Shown: positions 42,453 to 51,897 of the stretch, one piece after another | Layout: every line of letters begins with the position of its first letter | Numbering within the stretch: the first letter of the stretch is position 1 | NCBI RefSeq assembly: GCF_001642085.1 | Contig: NZ_CP014699.1 | Coordinates: 434,001 to 498,000, forward strand | Length of the DNA: 64,000 nt | Direction: 5' to 3' | Source: Streptococcus pantholopis | GTDB taxonomy: Bacteria; Bacillota; Bacilli; Lactobacillales; Streptococcaceae | Program-made: the position numbers and the translations under genes | The notes under the pieces: generated by a model | Seen by the model: the letters and a program-made list of their open reading frames with translations, nothing else | Told to the model about the DNA's origin: nothing | Databases searched by the model: none

Positions 42453-43628
42453 TTGCGGGTAACTTGGCTTGGTAATTTTTTTACCGGTGCCAGCTTTTCA
42501 CTAGTTATGCCTTTTATGGCTTTGTATATTGAAAATTTAGGAGTGCCTAAAGACCAGATCGAATGGTACACTGGTTTAGCAGTGTCTCTTTCTGCCTTAG
42601 CTTCTGCCCTAGTTGCTCCTATTTGGGGGCGGCTGGCAGACAGGTACGGACGAAAGCCGATGATGATTCGAGCTAGCTTTGTGATGACATTTACAATGGG
42701 CGGTTTAGCTTTTGTGCCGAATGTGACTGTTCTGCTCTTATTGAGGCTCTTAAATGGGATTTTTGCTGGCTATGTTCCTAATGCAACAGCTCTCATCGCT
42801 GCGCAGGCTCCAAGGCAGCATTCTGGCTATGCGTTGGGGACTTTGGCAACTGGTGTGACAGCCGGAACCTTAATCGGTCCTCTGCTGGGCGGTGTCTTAG
42901 CTGAATTTTTAGGGATTCGCCAGGTTTTTCTTCTGGTTGGTTTTATTTTGTTTATCTGCAGTTTACTGACCCTCTTTTTTGTAAAAGAAAATTTTGAGCC
43001 TATTAAGAAAGCTGATGTCATGTCCACAAGAGATGTTTTCAAGCAAAGCAGGAGTGTGCAGATCATGCTGGGGCTGTTTGTGACTAGCATGGTTATCCAA
43101 ATTTCAGCTCAGTCCGTTGCTCCGATTTTGTCTCTGTATATCCGTCATCTCGGTCAAACGGAAAATCTGCTTTTTGTTTCGGGCTTGATCGTTTCAGCTT
43201 TAGGCTTTTCCAGTTTACTCAGCAGTTCGTATTTGGGAAAACTGGGGGACAAAATAGGCAATCACCGTCTGTTACTGTCAGCCCTTTTTTACAGCTTCAG
43301 TCTTTATTTTCTCTGTGCTCTTGCCCAGACAGTGCTGCAGCTGGGAATTCTGCGTTTTTTATATGGTTTTGGTGTAGGTGCTTTGATGCCCAGCATCAAT
43401 TCGCTGTTGACCAGGCTGACACCCAGAGAAGGGATTTCCAGGATTTTTTCCTATAATCAAATGTTCAGCAATTTCGGTCAGGTTTTAGGCCCTTTTATCG
43501 GTTCGGCTGCAGCGACACATTTAGGCTACCGGGCAGTCTTTTATATGACCAGTATGATTGTTTTGAGCAATTTTTTATGGTGTCTGTTTAATTTTAGAAC
43601 ATATTTGAAGGTCAAAGAAATACAGTGA
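42453..43628 (+). CDS. pmrA: Multidrug efflux MFS transporter PmrA-like
   Basis: A 12-helix major facilitator protein (391 residues as drawn) with the MFS loop motif [13 protein letters not shown] and [11 protein letters not shown] in the second half. It is homologous to PmrA, which exports fluoroquinolones and dyes. In related streptococci the protein starts about ten residues earlier ([14 protein letters not shown]). Here the corresponding codons (VAEIDWRRN) are present but without any ATG/GTG/TTG, so translation either starts at the TTG at 42453 or at a rare start such as ATA/ATT upstream. Confidence 0.85.
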   Translation: MRVTWLGNFFTGASFSLVMPFMALYIENLGVPKDQIEWYTGLAVSLSALASALVAPIWGRLADRYGRKPMMIRASFVMTFTMGGLAFVPNVTVLLLLRLLNGIFAGYVPNATALIAAQAPRQHSGYALGTLATGVTAGTLIGPLLGGVLAEFLGIRQVFLLVGFILFICSLLTLFFVKENFEPIKKADVMSTRDVFKQSRSVQIMLGLFVTSMVIQISAQSVAPILSLYIRHLGQTENLLFVSGLIVSALGFSSLLSSSYLGKLGDKIGNHRLLLSALFYSFSLYFLCALAQTVLQLGILRFLYGFGVGALMPSINSLLTRLTPREGISRIFSYNQMFSNFGQVLGPFIGSAAATHLGYRAVFYMTSMIVLSNFLWCLFNFRTYLKVKEIQ

Positions 43629-43771
43629 GAATTAAAATTCATTTACAGTGCAGTCAATGCGGTCATAAAAATTATCTGACCAGTAAAAATAAAAGCAGCC
43701 ATCCCGACAAAATTCGGGTGCTTAAATACTGCCCCAAAGAGAGAAAAGTAACCCTGCATATTGAATCTTAA
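43625..43771 (+). CDS. rpmG: Ribosomal protein L33
   Basis: A 48-residue protein starting with GTG that overlaps the pmrA stop (GTGA). [20 protein letters not shown] and later YCPKERK match L33, but the second cysteine pair is reduced to a single cysteine (YCPKE), as in L33 variants of the zinc-free or partial type. Found by hand; it is below usual length cut-offs. Confidence 0.92.
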   Translation: MRIKIHLQCSQCGHKNYLTSKNKSSHPDKIRVLKYCPKERKVTLHIES

Positions 43772-43815
43772 CTGTTTTTATGATAGAATGGGGGTACTTT
43801 CAATGGAGGAACAAT

Positions 43816-44052
43816 ATGTATCAGCTATTACTTACAGCCTTGCTTGTCTTATCTGTCATTATTGTGATTGCGATTTTTATGCAGCCGCAGAAAAATCCCA
43901 GCAGCAATGTTTTTGACAGCAGCGGTTCCGAAGCGCTGTTTGAGAGGACAAAGGCGCGTGGTTTTGAAGCGTTTATGCAGCGTTTTACCGCTGTTTTGGT
44001 TTTCTTTTGGCTTTTAATTGCTCTTCTTTTGGTCATTTTATCTAGCCGCTGA
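43816..44052 (+). CDS. secG: Preprotein translocase subunit SecG
   Basis: The ATG at 43816 follows ATGGAGGAACA. The 78-residue product has two membrane helices (about 2-20 and 53-76) with NPSSNVFDSSGSEALFERTK between, the SecG pattern. It helps SecYE in protein export. The position after rpmG and before rnr is the usual one. TATAGAATGG-type promoter elements precede it near 43780. Confidence 0.95.
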   Translation: MYQLLLTALLVLSVIIVIAIFMQPQKNPSSNVFDSSGSEALFERTKARGFEAFMQRFTAVLVFFWLLIALLLVILSSR

Positions 44053-44625
44053 CAGGCGGTCTCTTATAGAATGATGAGGTTCGGTGTTTGCCAGCCTCGA
44101 AAGATGTGCAGGCCAAAAGTCAGTTACGTTTTTTGATGAAATAGATAAGACTAAAGAGACAGATCTGCAGTGAATTACGGGCAGAAAAAGGGGTTATACA
44201 CGATAAATAACGCTTTTTACTTAAAAATAGTTGTTAAAAAAGCAGACCCTTATCTCTTGAATGTTTACAGCATAAAAGTCAGGAGTTGAGACATCTTTCT
44301 CAGCTCATTTTTATTGTCTGCACCGCTATATAGTTGCTGGCATAAGGATTCCAACTTTATACAATACAAAGGCTTCAGCCGCTTTTGTAAATGTGAAGAG
44401 AACAGAAAAAACTATTAGATAGCAGCTATTGAGTTTTCCTGGCTTTCCTACTGCCAGACTTAGGATTCTTCAGTTCTTTGTTATAAAAGAACAAGGAAGA
44501 TTTTGCTTCAGCTGACTTTCCGGCCTGTAATAGTCTGCCTGCAGACCGGATATCATTTTTAAGAGAGTGCAGACGATAATAGCCCGGTCAGTTTTTGACT
44601 GCGGGCCTACAATGATAGAAAAAGA
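44053..44625. other. 573-base gap with no recognisable gene
   Basis: Between secG and rnr no frame with a plausible start and homology was found on either strand. The sequence is AT-rich and not of the hairpin-repeat type. It could contain the rnr promoter and possibly an untranslated RNA, but no convincing promoter-terminator pair was seen. Confidence 0.6.
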
Positions 44626-46950
44626 ATGATGAAAGAAAAAATAATAGATTATTTAGAAAAACAAGGCAAGACGGATGTCAATGATTTAGCCGCCGCTCTG
44701 AATATGGCTGGGGCTAAGGCCTTTCCGACTCTTATCAAGGCCATTTCCAAACTGGAAAGCCAAGGGCGGCTCCGCTTTGATAATGCCGGCAACCTTGCCC
44801 TGCGTAAAAAAGTATCCAGGAAAAAACCGCAGATAACAATCAAAGGCCTTTTCCGGGCAAATAAAGCCGGTTTTGGCTTTTTGTCGGTTGATGGAGCTGA
44901 GGAAGAGCTTTTTATCGGCCGTAATGATACAGGCTATGCTGTTGACGGAGATACTGTTGAAGTCGTTATCACAAAAGTAGCAGACCGCTTTAAAGGGACA
45001 GCAGCTGAAGCTAAGGTAGTCGGTATTCTTGACCGCCAGCTTAAAACAGCTGTCGGTCAATTTGTGCTGGACGATGAAAAGCCTAAATATTGCGGCTATA
45101 TCAAGTCCCGCAACCCGAAAATTCAGCAGAAAATCTATATCAGAAAGGAACCGATCCTTCTTGATGGCACTGAAATTATCAAAGTTGATATTGAGAAGTA
45201 TCCCAGTCGAGGGCATGATTATTTTGTTGCCCGAGTAAGGGATATTATCGGTCATCAGGGGGAGGCCGGCCTCGATGTTCTGGAAGTCTTAGAGTCCATG
45301 GATATTGTGTCAGAATTCCCACAGGCTGTTTTGGACGAAGCAGAAGCTATAGCAGATACTCCTACTGAAAAGGACAGGATTGGTCGGATCGATTTGCGCG
45401 ATGAGCTAACTTTCACAATTGACGGAGCCGATGCCAAAGATTTAGATGATGCAGTGCATGTCAAGTGTCTGCCTGACGGTCATTTTGAATTGGGCGTCCA
45501 TATTGCTGATGTCTCCTATTATGTTAAGGAAAATTCAGCTTTAGACCGAGAAGCCCGCAGGCGGGGGACTTCCGTTTATGTGACTGACCGTGTGGTTCCT
45601 ATGCTGCCGGAGCGTTTGTCAAATGGGATTTGCTCTCTTAATCCGCAGGTCGACCGCCTGACCCAGTCCTGTATTATGGAAATTGACGAACAGGGCCAGG
45701 TGCTGCATTATCAACTGGGTCAGTCAATAATAAGGACCAGATTTCGGATGACTTATGACGAGGTCAATGCTATCATCGCTGGCGATGAAGCGCTGTCTGA
45801 AAAATATGCGCCTATTGCCGATTCACTCAAACAAATGGTTGCTCTTCACCAAATATTAGAGGACATGCGCATCAAGCGCGGTGCCTTAAACTTTGATACT
45901 AAGGAGGCAAAAATCCTTGTCAACAGCAAGGGTCTGCCTGTAGACATTAGCTTGCGTCAGCGGGGAGTAGGGGAGCGCTTGATTGAATCGTTTATGCTGC
46001 TGGCTAATGAAACCGTGGCTAAACATTTTGCTAAAAGAAAGCTGCCCTTTATTTATCGGATTCATGAAGAACCAAAGGCAGAAAAACTGCAGCAGTTTAT
46101 TGACTATGCCAGTGTTTTTGGTGTACAGATTCACGGAACAGCTAATAAAATGGATCAAAAAGACCTGCAGGCCTTTATGGCAAAGATACAGGGTCAGCCG
46201 GGTCAGGAAGTGCTTGCTACAATGTTGCTTCGTTCCATGCAGCAGGCCCGTTATTCTGAGCACAACCAAGGACATTACGGTTTGGCAGCGCCCTATTATA
46301 CACACTTTACCAGTCCGATACGCCGTTACCCCGATTTGCTGGTGCATCGGCTTTTGCGTGATTACGGACAGTCGCAGACTGAAAAAATAGATCATTTCAG
46401 CCAAATCATACCGGAGATTGCCCAGGAGTCTTCCAGCTTGGAACGTCGGGCTGTTGATGCTGAGAGAACAGTTGAGGCTATGAAAAAGGCTGAATACATG
46501 GCCCAGTTTGTCGGACAGGAGTTCACAGGGCTTGTCTCAAGTGTTGTCAAATTCGGTCTTTTTGTTGAACTACCTAATACGATTGAGGGCTTGATCCATA
46601 TCAGCAGTTTACCAGAATTTTACCACTACAATGAACGGGATTTATCACTTCGCGGGGAAAAATCCGGGCGGGTATTCCGTGTCGGACAGCTCCTTAAAGT
46701 CAAACTTCTTAAGGCTGACAGAGAAACAGGCGACATTGACTTTGCTTACGTCCCAAGTCCTGATGATACTGTTGAAAAAAATAAGACTCTGCCTGAGCGC
46801 AAACCTCAGCATAATCGCAAAAAACGCCGGCCAGATCAAGAAGGCCGCAAGGTATCATCTAAAAAAGGAAAAGCTTCAGTAAAACTAAAGAATAAACAGC
46901 CTTTTTACAAATCGGCTGCGAAAAAAAGAAGGAAAAAAAGGAGGAGATGA
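44626..46950 (+). CDS. rnr: Ribonuclease R
   Basis: A 774-residue 3'-5' exoribonuclease: N-terminal winged helix (1-70), two cold-shock OB domains ([17 protein letters not shown]), the RNB catalytic domain ([15 protein letters not shown], four Asp metal ligands), an S1 domain ([18 protein letters not shown]) and a lysine/arginine-rich tail. It degrades structured RNA and works with SmpB/tmRNA on stalled messages; smpB overlaps its end by four bases. Confidence 0.97.
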   Translation: MMKEKIIDYLEKQGKTDVNDLAAALNMAGAKAFPTLIKAISKLESQGRLRFDNAGNLALRKKVSRKKPQITIKGLFRANKAGFGFLSVDGAEEELFIGRNDTGYAVDGDTVEVVITKVADRFKGTAAEAKVVGILDRQLKTAVGQFVLDDEKPKYCGYIKSRNPKIQQKIYIRKEPILLDGTEIIKVDIEKYPSRGHDYFVARVRDIIGHQGEAGLDVLEVLESMDIVSEFPQAVLDEAEAIADTPTEKDRIGRIDLRDELTFTIDGADAKDLDDAVHVKCLPDGHFELGVHIADVSYYVKENSALDREARRRGTSVYVTDRVVPMLPERLSNGICSLNPQVDRLTQSCIMEIDEQGQVLHYQLGQSIIRTRFRMTYDEVNAIIAGDEALSEKYAPIADSLKQMVALHQILEDMRIKRGALNFDTKEAKILVNSKGLPVDISLRQRGVGERLIESFMLLANETVAKHFAKRKLPFIYRIHEEPKAEKLQQFIDYASVFGVQIHGTANKMDQKDLQAFMAKIQGQPGQEVLATMLLRSMQQARYSEHNQGHYGLAAPYYTHFTSPIRRYPDLLVHRLLRDYGQSQTEKIDHFSQIIPEIAQESSSLERRAVDAERTVEAMKKAEYMAQFVGQEFTGLVSSVVKFGLFVELPNTIEGLIHISSLPEFYHYNERDLSLRGEKSGRVFRVGQLLKVKLLKADRETGDIDFAYVPSPDDTVEKNKTLPERKPQHNRKKRRPDQEGRKVSSKKGKASVKLKNKQPFYKSAAKKRRKKRRR

Positions 46951-47411
46951 TGGCTAAAAATGCTGATCAGCAATTGGCCCAAAATAAAAAGGCGAGGCAT
47001 GATTACCATATCCTTGAAACCATTGAAGCCGGTATTGTTCTGACGGGAACAGAAATTAAAAGTGTCCGTGCCGGCCGCATTCAGTTGAAAGATGGCTATG
47101 CTCAAATCAGAAACGGTGAAGCCTGGCTAATCAATGTTCATATTGCCCCCTTTGAGCAAGGCAATATCTGGAATCAAAATCCCACTCGGACCCGGAAGCT
47201 TTTACTGAAAAAACGCGAACTAACTCAGCTGACTAATGATCTTAAAGGGAGCGGCATGACTCTAGTTCCTCTGAAAGTCTATCTCAAAAACGGTTTTGCC
47301 AAAGTCCTTATCGGATTGGCAAAAGGGAAACATGACTATGACAAACGTGAGACCATCAAACGCCGTGAGCAGGAACGCGATATCAAAAGGCAGCTGAAGA
47401 ATTATCGTTAG
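46947..47411 (+). CDS. smpB: SsrA-binding protein SmpB
   Basis: A 154-residue protein (ATGATG start) with [30 protein letters not shown] and the basic tail [14 protein letters not shown]. It brings tmRNA to stalled ribosomes. It overlaps rnr and ends before a bidirectional terminator. Confidence 0.97.
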   Translation: MMAKNADQQLAQNKKARHDYHILETIEAGIVLTGTEIKSVRAGRIQLKDGYAQIRNGEAWLINVHIAPFEQGNIWNQNPTRTRKLLLKKRELTQLTNDLKGSGMTLVPLKVYLKNGFAKVLIGLAKGKHDYDKRETIKRREQERDIKRQLKNYR

Positions 47412-47474
47412 GAGCTTAAGTTGTCTTTTAGCCGGTGATAAGGCAGATTGCTAATTCACAGGCCAAAGAGCTTA

Positions 47475-47510
47475 AAAAAGGTTTGGAGCTATCCAGCTCC
47501 AAACCTTTTT
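47475..47510. terminator. Bidirectional terminator between smpB and the LanC-like gene
   Basis: Arms AAAAAGGTTTGGAGCT and AGCTCCAAACCTTTTT around a four-base loop; it serves both converging genes. Confidence 0.9.
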
Positions 47511-48894
47511 AAGTCAAACTGATAAAGGGATCATCAATCAGCCGCTTCCACTTTAACTGCCGCTGACTTTCAAATTGATAAAGTTCCAGTAAAACAGTGG
47601 CTATTCCGGCAGCACCATCATAAAAACCAGTAAAAGTAGAAAGTTCACTGGGACTGATTCGATTAAAGGCGATGGGGAAACTGATTCCTTTTTCAGACCT
47701 GCTGGCATTTCCTAGGACAACAGCGGCAGATCGTCTGGCTAAATCAAGATAAAGCGTCTTTTTATTGTCGGCATAAAGTCCTAAAAAATGGTGGATAAAA
47801 CCTGCAGCGCCGCAGCAAAAAGTCGTTGTGTTCCAGTAGCCGTTGGACTGATGCTCTGGGGCTCCCCTGCTGATCAAACCGGCGGTCAAAGCTTCTACTT
47901 GCTCTAAATAATAGCTATCCTCAGTTAGCTGGTAGAGATAATAGAAAAAGCGTGAAGTCCCAATTGCTCCGTGACAATTTCCCAGATAAAATACTTGACG
48001 CTGAGGGCCGTTTGTACGGTACGGAATCAAATAGCCTTCTTTTTGGGGGACAGCAAGATTAACCAGAAATACAGCAGCATCTTTTGCAGCCTGCAAAAAG
48101 TACTGTTCGTGGGTTAGCTCATATGTTTTTCCAAAAAGATAGCCGGCCCCTGCTGAACCAAATTCCCAATTGGGAAGATCACGCTTGTCAGCAGCAGAAA
48201 CAGTATTGATTTCCAGCCCGTTATCAATATGCCGATGGCCGTTAGCTATAAGATAGCGGACACCGGATTTGATTGTTTCTAAAAGTCTGCTGCTGGGGAA
48301 ATGCTGGTAGGCTTTGATGAGAAAGAGCAAGATACCGCTGTCATGAAAAAGGGGAGAATCACCTGTCCAGCAGATTCCCTTGTCAGTCTGTTTAGCCCTT
48401 TCTAAATAATAATCTGCAATTTCCTGAGCGGATCTTAAAGCCTCTTCATTGTCATAGTTTTCTGCTATTTCAAGCTGAATAAGTCCGACCCCTCCAATAC
48501 CTCCGTAAAGCCCCATTCCTGCTCCTGCGATGTCAAAAATATCCAGCTTTGCCAAAATCTGCCAATGTTGAGTAAGGTAATGGCTGGCTTTCCTGATGAT
48601 AGAAAGATAAGACGCATCATGTGTGATTTGATAGAGCTTATTATAAAAATACAAGATACCTGCTGAACCGCTGAAAAAATTGGGGTTGCTGAAATCTGAA
48701 ATACTGAGCTGGGCTTCATTATTGGTATTGCGCCACCAGATGCCATCCTCCGATTCCACTTTGAACTGATCAATATACTCAGCCGCCTGAATAGCCAGAT
48801 TCAAATAGTTTTCAGCCTTTTCAGCCTGTTTAAGCGGAAAGGGCTGCCTGTCGTGATAACCTGTGTGAGTGTGAATGAAACAATTCTGACACAT
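47509..48894 (-). CDS. LanC-like protein with CHG/CCG zinc motifs
   Basis: A 461-residue alpha/alpha-barrel protein made of repeated Gly-rich turns (FFSGSAGI, YGGIGGVG, EFGSAGAGY, FYDGAAGIA), as in lanthionine cyclases. The zinc ligands are visible as GNCHGAIG (C307) and FCCGAAGF (C360, C361). In most LanC proteins the second motif is CHG; the CCG form is known from LanM cyclases with three cysteine ligands (ProcM type). There is no dehydratase or lantipeptide gene nearby. It starts immediately after a cysteine synthase gene (TAAATG) and is clearly cotranscribed with it, so a role in thiol addition to a small molecule or protein is suggested (inference). Confidence 0.82.
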   Translation of the reverse strand: MCQNCFIHTHTGYHDRQPFPLKQAEKAENYLNLAIQAAEYIDQFKVESEDGIWWRNTNNEAQLSISDFSNPNFFSGSAGILYFYNKLYQITHDASYLSIIRKASHYLTQHWQILAKLDIFDIAGAGMGLYGGIGGVGLIQLEIAENYDNEEALRSAQEIADYYLERAKQTDKGICWTGDSPLFHDSGILLFLIKAYQHFPSSRLLETIKSGVRYLIANGHRHIDNGLEINTVSAADKRDLPNWEFGSAGAGYLFGKTYELTHEQYFLQAAKDAAVFLVNLAVPQKEGYLIPYRTNGPQRQVFYLGNCHGAIGTSRFFYYLYQLTEDSYYLEQVEALTAGLISRGAPEHQSNGYWNTTTFCCGAAGFIHHFLGLYADNKKTLYLDLARRSAAVVLGNASRSEKGISFPIAFNRISPSELSTFTGFYDGAAGIATVLLELYQFESQRQLKWKRLIDDPFISLT

Positions 48895-49893
48895 TTAATT
48901 CACCTCCTGATACATTGGACTGGAAAGATATTTCATGCCATTATCAGCAAAAATTAAGACGATATTTTTTCCTTTGTTTTCGTCCTTCTGAGCGACAGTT
49001 TTGGCAGCATGCAAAACAGCGCCGGCAGATTCACCTAAGAAGATACCGTCAGTACGGGCAAGTTCAAGACCGGTTTTATATCCGTCTTCTGCCAAAACAT
49101 CGATACAGCTGTCATAATAAAAATGATTTTTTGAAAAGAAGGTCGGCTGGTTCTCCGGTCCGAAACCATCAAAGGCAACAATGCCGTCAATACTGTTGAC
49201 ATCAGGCTGCTCTGCTGAGGGGCGAGATGCTTCAGCAGGTTCAACGGCAATAATTTCAATATCTGGTTTTTTCTGCCGAAAATACTGTGCTAATCCGGCA
49301 ATTGTTCCGCCGGTGCCAGCAGCCATAATAAGGATATCGACTTGCCCGTCGGTATCTTCCCAAATTTCAGGACCGGTCGTCTGATAATGTGCCTCGGGAT
49401 TAGCCTGATTGCTTACTTGATCAGTATAAAAATAGCCTTTGCTGTCGGCATATGCCTGAATAATACGGCTGATTTCCGCCGTCTCAAAAGCCCCCTTGTC
49501 CATCATTTTTGCAATTTCAGGGAAATCCAGAAAACTGCGGAGATGAGCGCCGTAAGCTTTTAAGATTTGAGTACGCTCCGGAGATACACCGGGTTCCAGC
49601 AGACATTCAAAATGGTAGCCCTTGGCAGCAGCAATAGCTGCCAGAGCAATCCCCGTATTTCCGCTGCTGTTATCAACGATTGTATCACCCTTTCGCAGCT
49701 TTCCGGCTTTTTCTGCCTCAGTAATCATGTTAAGTGCAGCTCTGTCCTTGACGCTGCCGCTTGGATTCAAATATTCCAACTTAGCGAATAATTTAGCCTG
49801 CAAGCCGTACTTTTTTTGAAAATTGCGCAGTTCAACCAAAGGAGTTTTTCCAACCAGTTCTGCAATAGATGCCTTAGTATTTGCCATCATCAT
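48895..49893 (-). CDS. PLP-dependent cysteine synthase family protein
   Basis: A 332-residue fold-type II PLP enzyme with the lysine in NPSGSVKDRAA (K49), the substrate loop SSGNTGIALA and the phosphate-binding GTGGTIAG. It resembles CysK/CysM and bacterial cystathionine beta-synthases, which join a thiol to a serine-derived aminoacrylate. ATG triplet start behind GAGAGGAT. The last codons carry AGGAGGTG, the ribosome-binding site for the LanC-like gene. A promoter with extended -10 TGCTACAAT lies at about 49925-49935 on this strand. Confidence 0.85.
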   Translation of the reverse strand: MMMANTKASIAELVGKTPLVELRNFQKKYGLQAKLFAKLEYLNPSGSVKDRAALNMITEAEKAGKLRKGDTIVDNSSGNTGIALAAIAAAKGYHFECLLEPGVSPERTQILKAYGAHLRSFLDFPEIAKMMDKGAFETAEISRIIQAYADSKGYFYTDQVSNQANPEAHYQTTGPEIWEDTDGQVDILIMAAGTGGTIAGLAQYFRQKKPDIEIIAVEPAEASRPSAEQPDVNSIDGIVAFDGFGPENQPTFFSKNHFYYDSCIDVLAEDGYKTGLELARTDGIFLGESAGAVLHAAKTVAQKDENKGKNIVLIFADNGMKYLSSPMYQEVN

Positions 49894-50004
49894 ATCCTCT
49901 CTTTTCCCTGTATATTATTTTATTGTAGCATTTCCTGTTTTTTTGCATAGGATAGATTAGTTATAACGACGCATAAGAAAAAGTTATGGTATCATTGTGA
50001 TAAT

Positions 50005-50047
50005 AAAAAAGAGTGAAACAAAAAGATTTTTGTTTCACTCTTTTTTA
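50005..50047. terminator. Terminator downstream of the OhrR-like gene
   Basis: AAAAAAGAGTGAAACAAAAA and TTTTTGTTTCACTCTTTTTT form a long hairpin with T-runs on both strands. It ends the regulator gene transcribed toward it. Confidence 0.85.
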
Positions 50048-50085
50048 GCAGAATGATTATGAAATAAAGGATCAAGCTGCAAGAA

Positions 50086-50526
50086 TCAGTTTTGTTCTTT
50101 TAATGCTTTAGCCAAGTCCTGTTGATCTTTAATCATGTCCCGGAGTTTATCAGCTGAAAAAAAAGTCACTTCGCTTAAACAGCTGTTAAGCACCTTTTCA
50201 ACTTCCTCCTGCAGCTTTTCGCCGCGGTCGGTCAATTGTACAATCAGCTGACGCTGGTCTTTTTCAGGTCGGAGCCGCATCAGCAGCCCCTTATCCTCTA
50301 AGCGTCTAAGCAAAGGCGTCAGTGTATTGCTGGCTAAGTTAAGTTTTTGTCCTAGTGCCTGCAAAGACTGGCCATTTTTTTCCCAAAGAGCTAAAAGAAC
50401 CAAGTACTGCGTATAAGTCAGTCCAAAAGGACTGAGGCTTTTTTTGTAAAACTGATTAAGCAGGCGGTTGCTGTTATAAATAGCAAAGCAAAGCTGGTCA
50501 GTTAGATGCGGATGCTGTGATGACAT
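50086..50526 (-). CDS. OhrR-like MarR-family regulator
   Basis: The ATG at 50526 follows GAAGGA; the product has 146 residues. It has a winged helix (YTQYLVLLALWEKNGQSLQA, LASNTLTPLLRRLEDKGLL, RPEKDQRQLIV) and an N-terminal cysteine in QLCFAIYNSNRL at the position of the reactive cysteine of OhrR, which senses organic peroxides. It is divergent from the ferritin-like gene across a gap holding two palindromic sites. Confidence 0.85.
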   Translation of the reverse strand: MSSQHPHLTDQLCFAIYNSNRLLNQFYKKSLSPFGLTYTQYLVLLALWEKNGQSLQALGQKLNLASNTLTPLLRRLEDKGLLMRLRPEKDQRQLIVQLTDRGEKLQEEVEKVLNSCLSEVTFFSADKLRDMIKDQQDLAKALKEQN

Positions 50527-50538
50527 AGTAACCATTCC

Positions 50539-50554
50539 TTCGTGTACGATTGAA
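50539..50554. promoter_or_regulatory. Second regulator-binding site (imperfect)
   Basis: TCGTGTACGATTGAA shares ATCGT/ACGAT half sites with the perfect palindrome at 50621-50640. It lies within the regulator's own leader and could mediate autoregulation. Confidence 0.45.
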
Positions 50555-50620
50555 AATATCATAACACAAATTAAAATATTTGACAAGTGTATTGGAAAAC
50601 AGTAGACTAATATTAATCTA

Positions 50621-50640
50621 TTTAATCGTGTGCGATTAAA
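50621..50640. promoter_or_regulatory. Perfect palindromic operator before the ferritin-like gene
   Basis: TTTAATCGTGTGCGATTAAA has perfect 8-base arms around TGTG and lies 18 bases before the ferritin-like start. It is a plausible OhrR-type operator. Confidence 0.7.
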
Positions 50641-50657
50641 AGAAAGGGATGGTTACA

Positions 50658-51116
50658 ATGCAGGAAAATCACACTATCGTTCATGTTTTACAAAATCTTG
50701 GCAATGCTATGCTGGTACAGGCTGACAGGCACCAGCTTGTCGCTTTGCAGTTTGCAGCACAGGGTTTTTCAAAACTCGGCCGGAAATATCAGGAACATGC
50801 TGAGGAAGAACGCGGCTTTGCCCAGCAAATGTTTAATCGTGTTCTGGATTTAGGCGGCCAGCTTTTTTTGACTGAGCAAGAGGCGGCAGACCTGCCGGAA
50901 ACACCTTTGGAATGGCTGAAAGAAGAGCTGGAGATTTCGCGGTTGGGTCTAAAAGAAATTCTTCCGATCGTGCAGGCAGCGGCTGATGATATTACCACTT
51001 ATGATATCCTTAAGGACTATTATAAGGATGAAGAAGAGGATCTGTACTGGACAGAGCAGCAGCTGGATTTGATTGAGGCTATTGGCTATCAAAATTGGCT
51101 GACTAGGCAAATTTAA
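50658..51116 (+). CDS. Ferritin-like-domain protein
   Basis: The ATG at 50658 follows AAAGGGATGG. The 152-residue helical protein has paired carboxylate/histidine positions (QEHAEEERGFAQQM near 47 and KDYYKDEEEDLYWTEQQ near 125) typical of four-helix ferritin/Dps-like di-iron proteins. It probably stores iron or protects against peroxide, consistent with control by the adjacent OhrR-like regulator. Confidence 0.75.
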   Translation: MQENHTIVHVLQNLGNAMLVQADRHQLVALQFAAQGFSKLGRKYQEHAEEERGFAQQMFNRVLDLGGQLFLTEQEAADLPETPLEWLKEELEISRLGLKEILPIVQAAADDITTYDILKDYYKDEEEDLYWTEQQLDLIEAIGYQNWLTRQI

Positions 51117-51126
51117 GCTAAGAGAA

Positions 51127-51888
51127 AAGAGGCGCGTCTGCGAAATCGCAGATTTCGGACTTACCGCCAGCCGTAAACGTCTGAAGGCTTTGCCGTCCTA
51201 GCGGCCGCCCGCCCCCTTCTAGTCGTCTTGGCAGAGGTGCGCAGACGAAATCACAGATTTCTGGCTTACCGTCATTTTTGCTTTGCTCTTTTAGACGGCC
51301 TTTGTATCTTGTTGGAATTGAACACGGCCTAAAATCCTAGTGAAAAAGATGCCTGTCATCGTGATGCCGGCATCACTTGCCAGTCCCTATTTTCATACGG
51401 ATTTTTAAACGGCCTTTGTATCTTGTTGGAATTGAACACGGCCTAAAATCCTAGTGAAAAAGATGCCTGTCATCGTGATGCCGGCATCACTTGCCAGTCC
51501 CTATTTTCATACGGATTTTTAAACGGCCTTTGTATCTTGTTGGAATTGAACACGGCCTAAAATCCTAGTGAAAAAGATGCCTGTCATCGTGATGCCGGCA
51601 TCACTTGCCAGTCCCTATTTTCATACGGATTTTTAAACGGCCTTTGTATCTTGTTGGAATTGAACACGGCCTAAAATCCTAGTGAAAAAGATGCCTGCCA
51701 TCGTGATGCCGGCATCACTTGCCAGTCCCTATTTTCATACGGATTTTTAAACGGCCTTTGTATCTTGTTAATTGAACACGGCCTAAGAGCCGTGCAAAAA
51801 AGATAAAATTTCCTAGAGTCTTAGCGACTCTTCGTCAATTTTCCTATTTTTGCTTTGCTCTTTTAACGGCCTTTGTATCTTGTTGGAG
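51127..51888. repeat. Modular hairpin repeat array 5 with four identical-length 114-bp units
   Basis: One and a part 'E' units (51127-51270), a 'C' end, then four tandem linker-'A' units of exactly 114 bases (TTTGTATCTTGTT at 51301, 51415, 51529, 51643 and 51757), then a linker-'C' unit and a terminal linker ending in TTGGAGGAG, the ribosome-binding site of msrB. The four 'A' units are nearly identical; the last differs by one base in TGCCATCG versus TGTCATCG. In this array both linker ends read GGCC instead of GGGC/GCCC. Confidence 0.92.
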
Positions 51889-51897
51889 GAGAGTGTT

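Noticed and set aside
44053..44625. Possible small RNA gene between secG and rnr
   Set aside because: No clear promoter and terminator pair could be identified by eye.
44649..46404. Several antisense frames of 64-189 codons opposite rnr
   Set aside because: Shadows of the strongly coding rnr gene; no start signals or recognisable content.
51301..51872. The regular 114-bp tandem repeats might be a CRISPR array
   Set aside because: Whole 114-base units repeat including the would-be spacers, the units are long, and there are no cas genes. They are tandem copies of a hairpin module.
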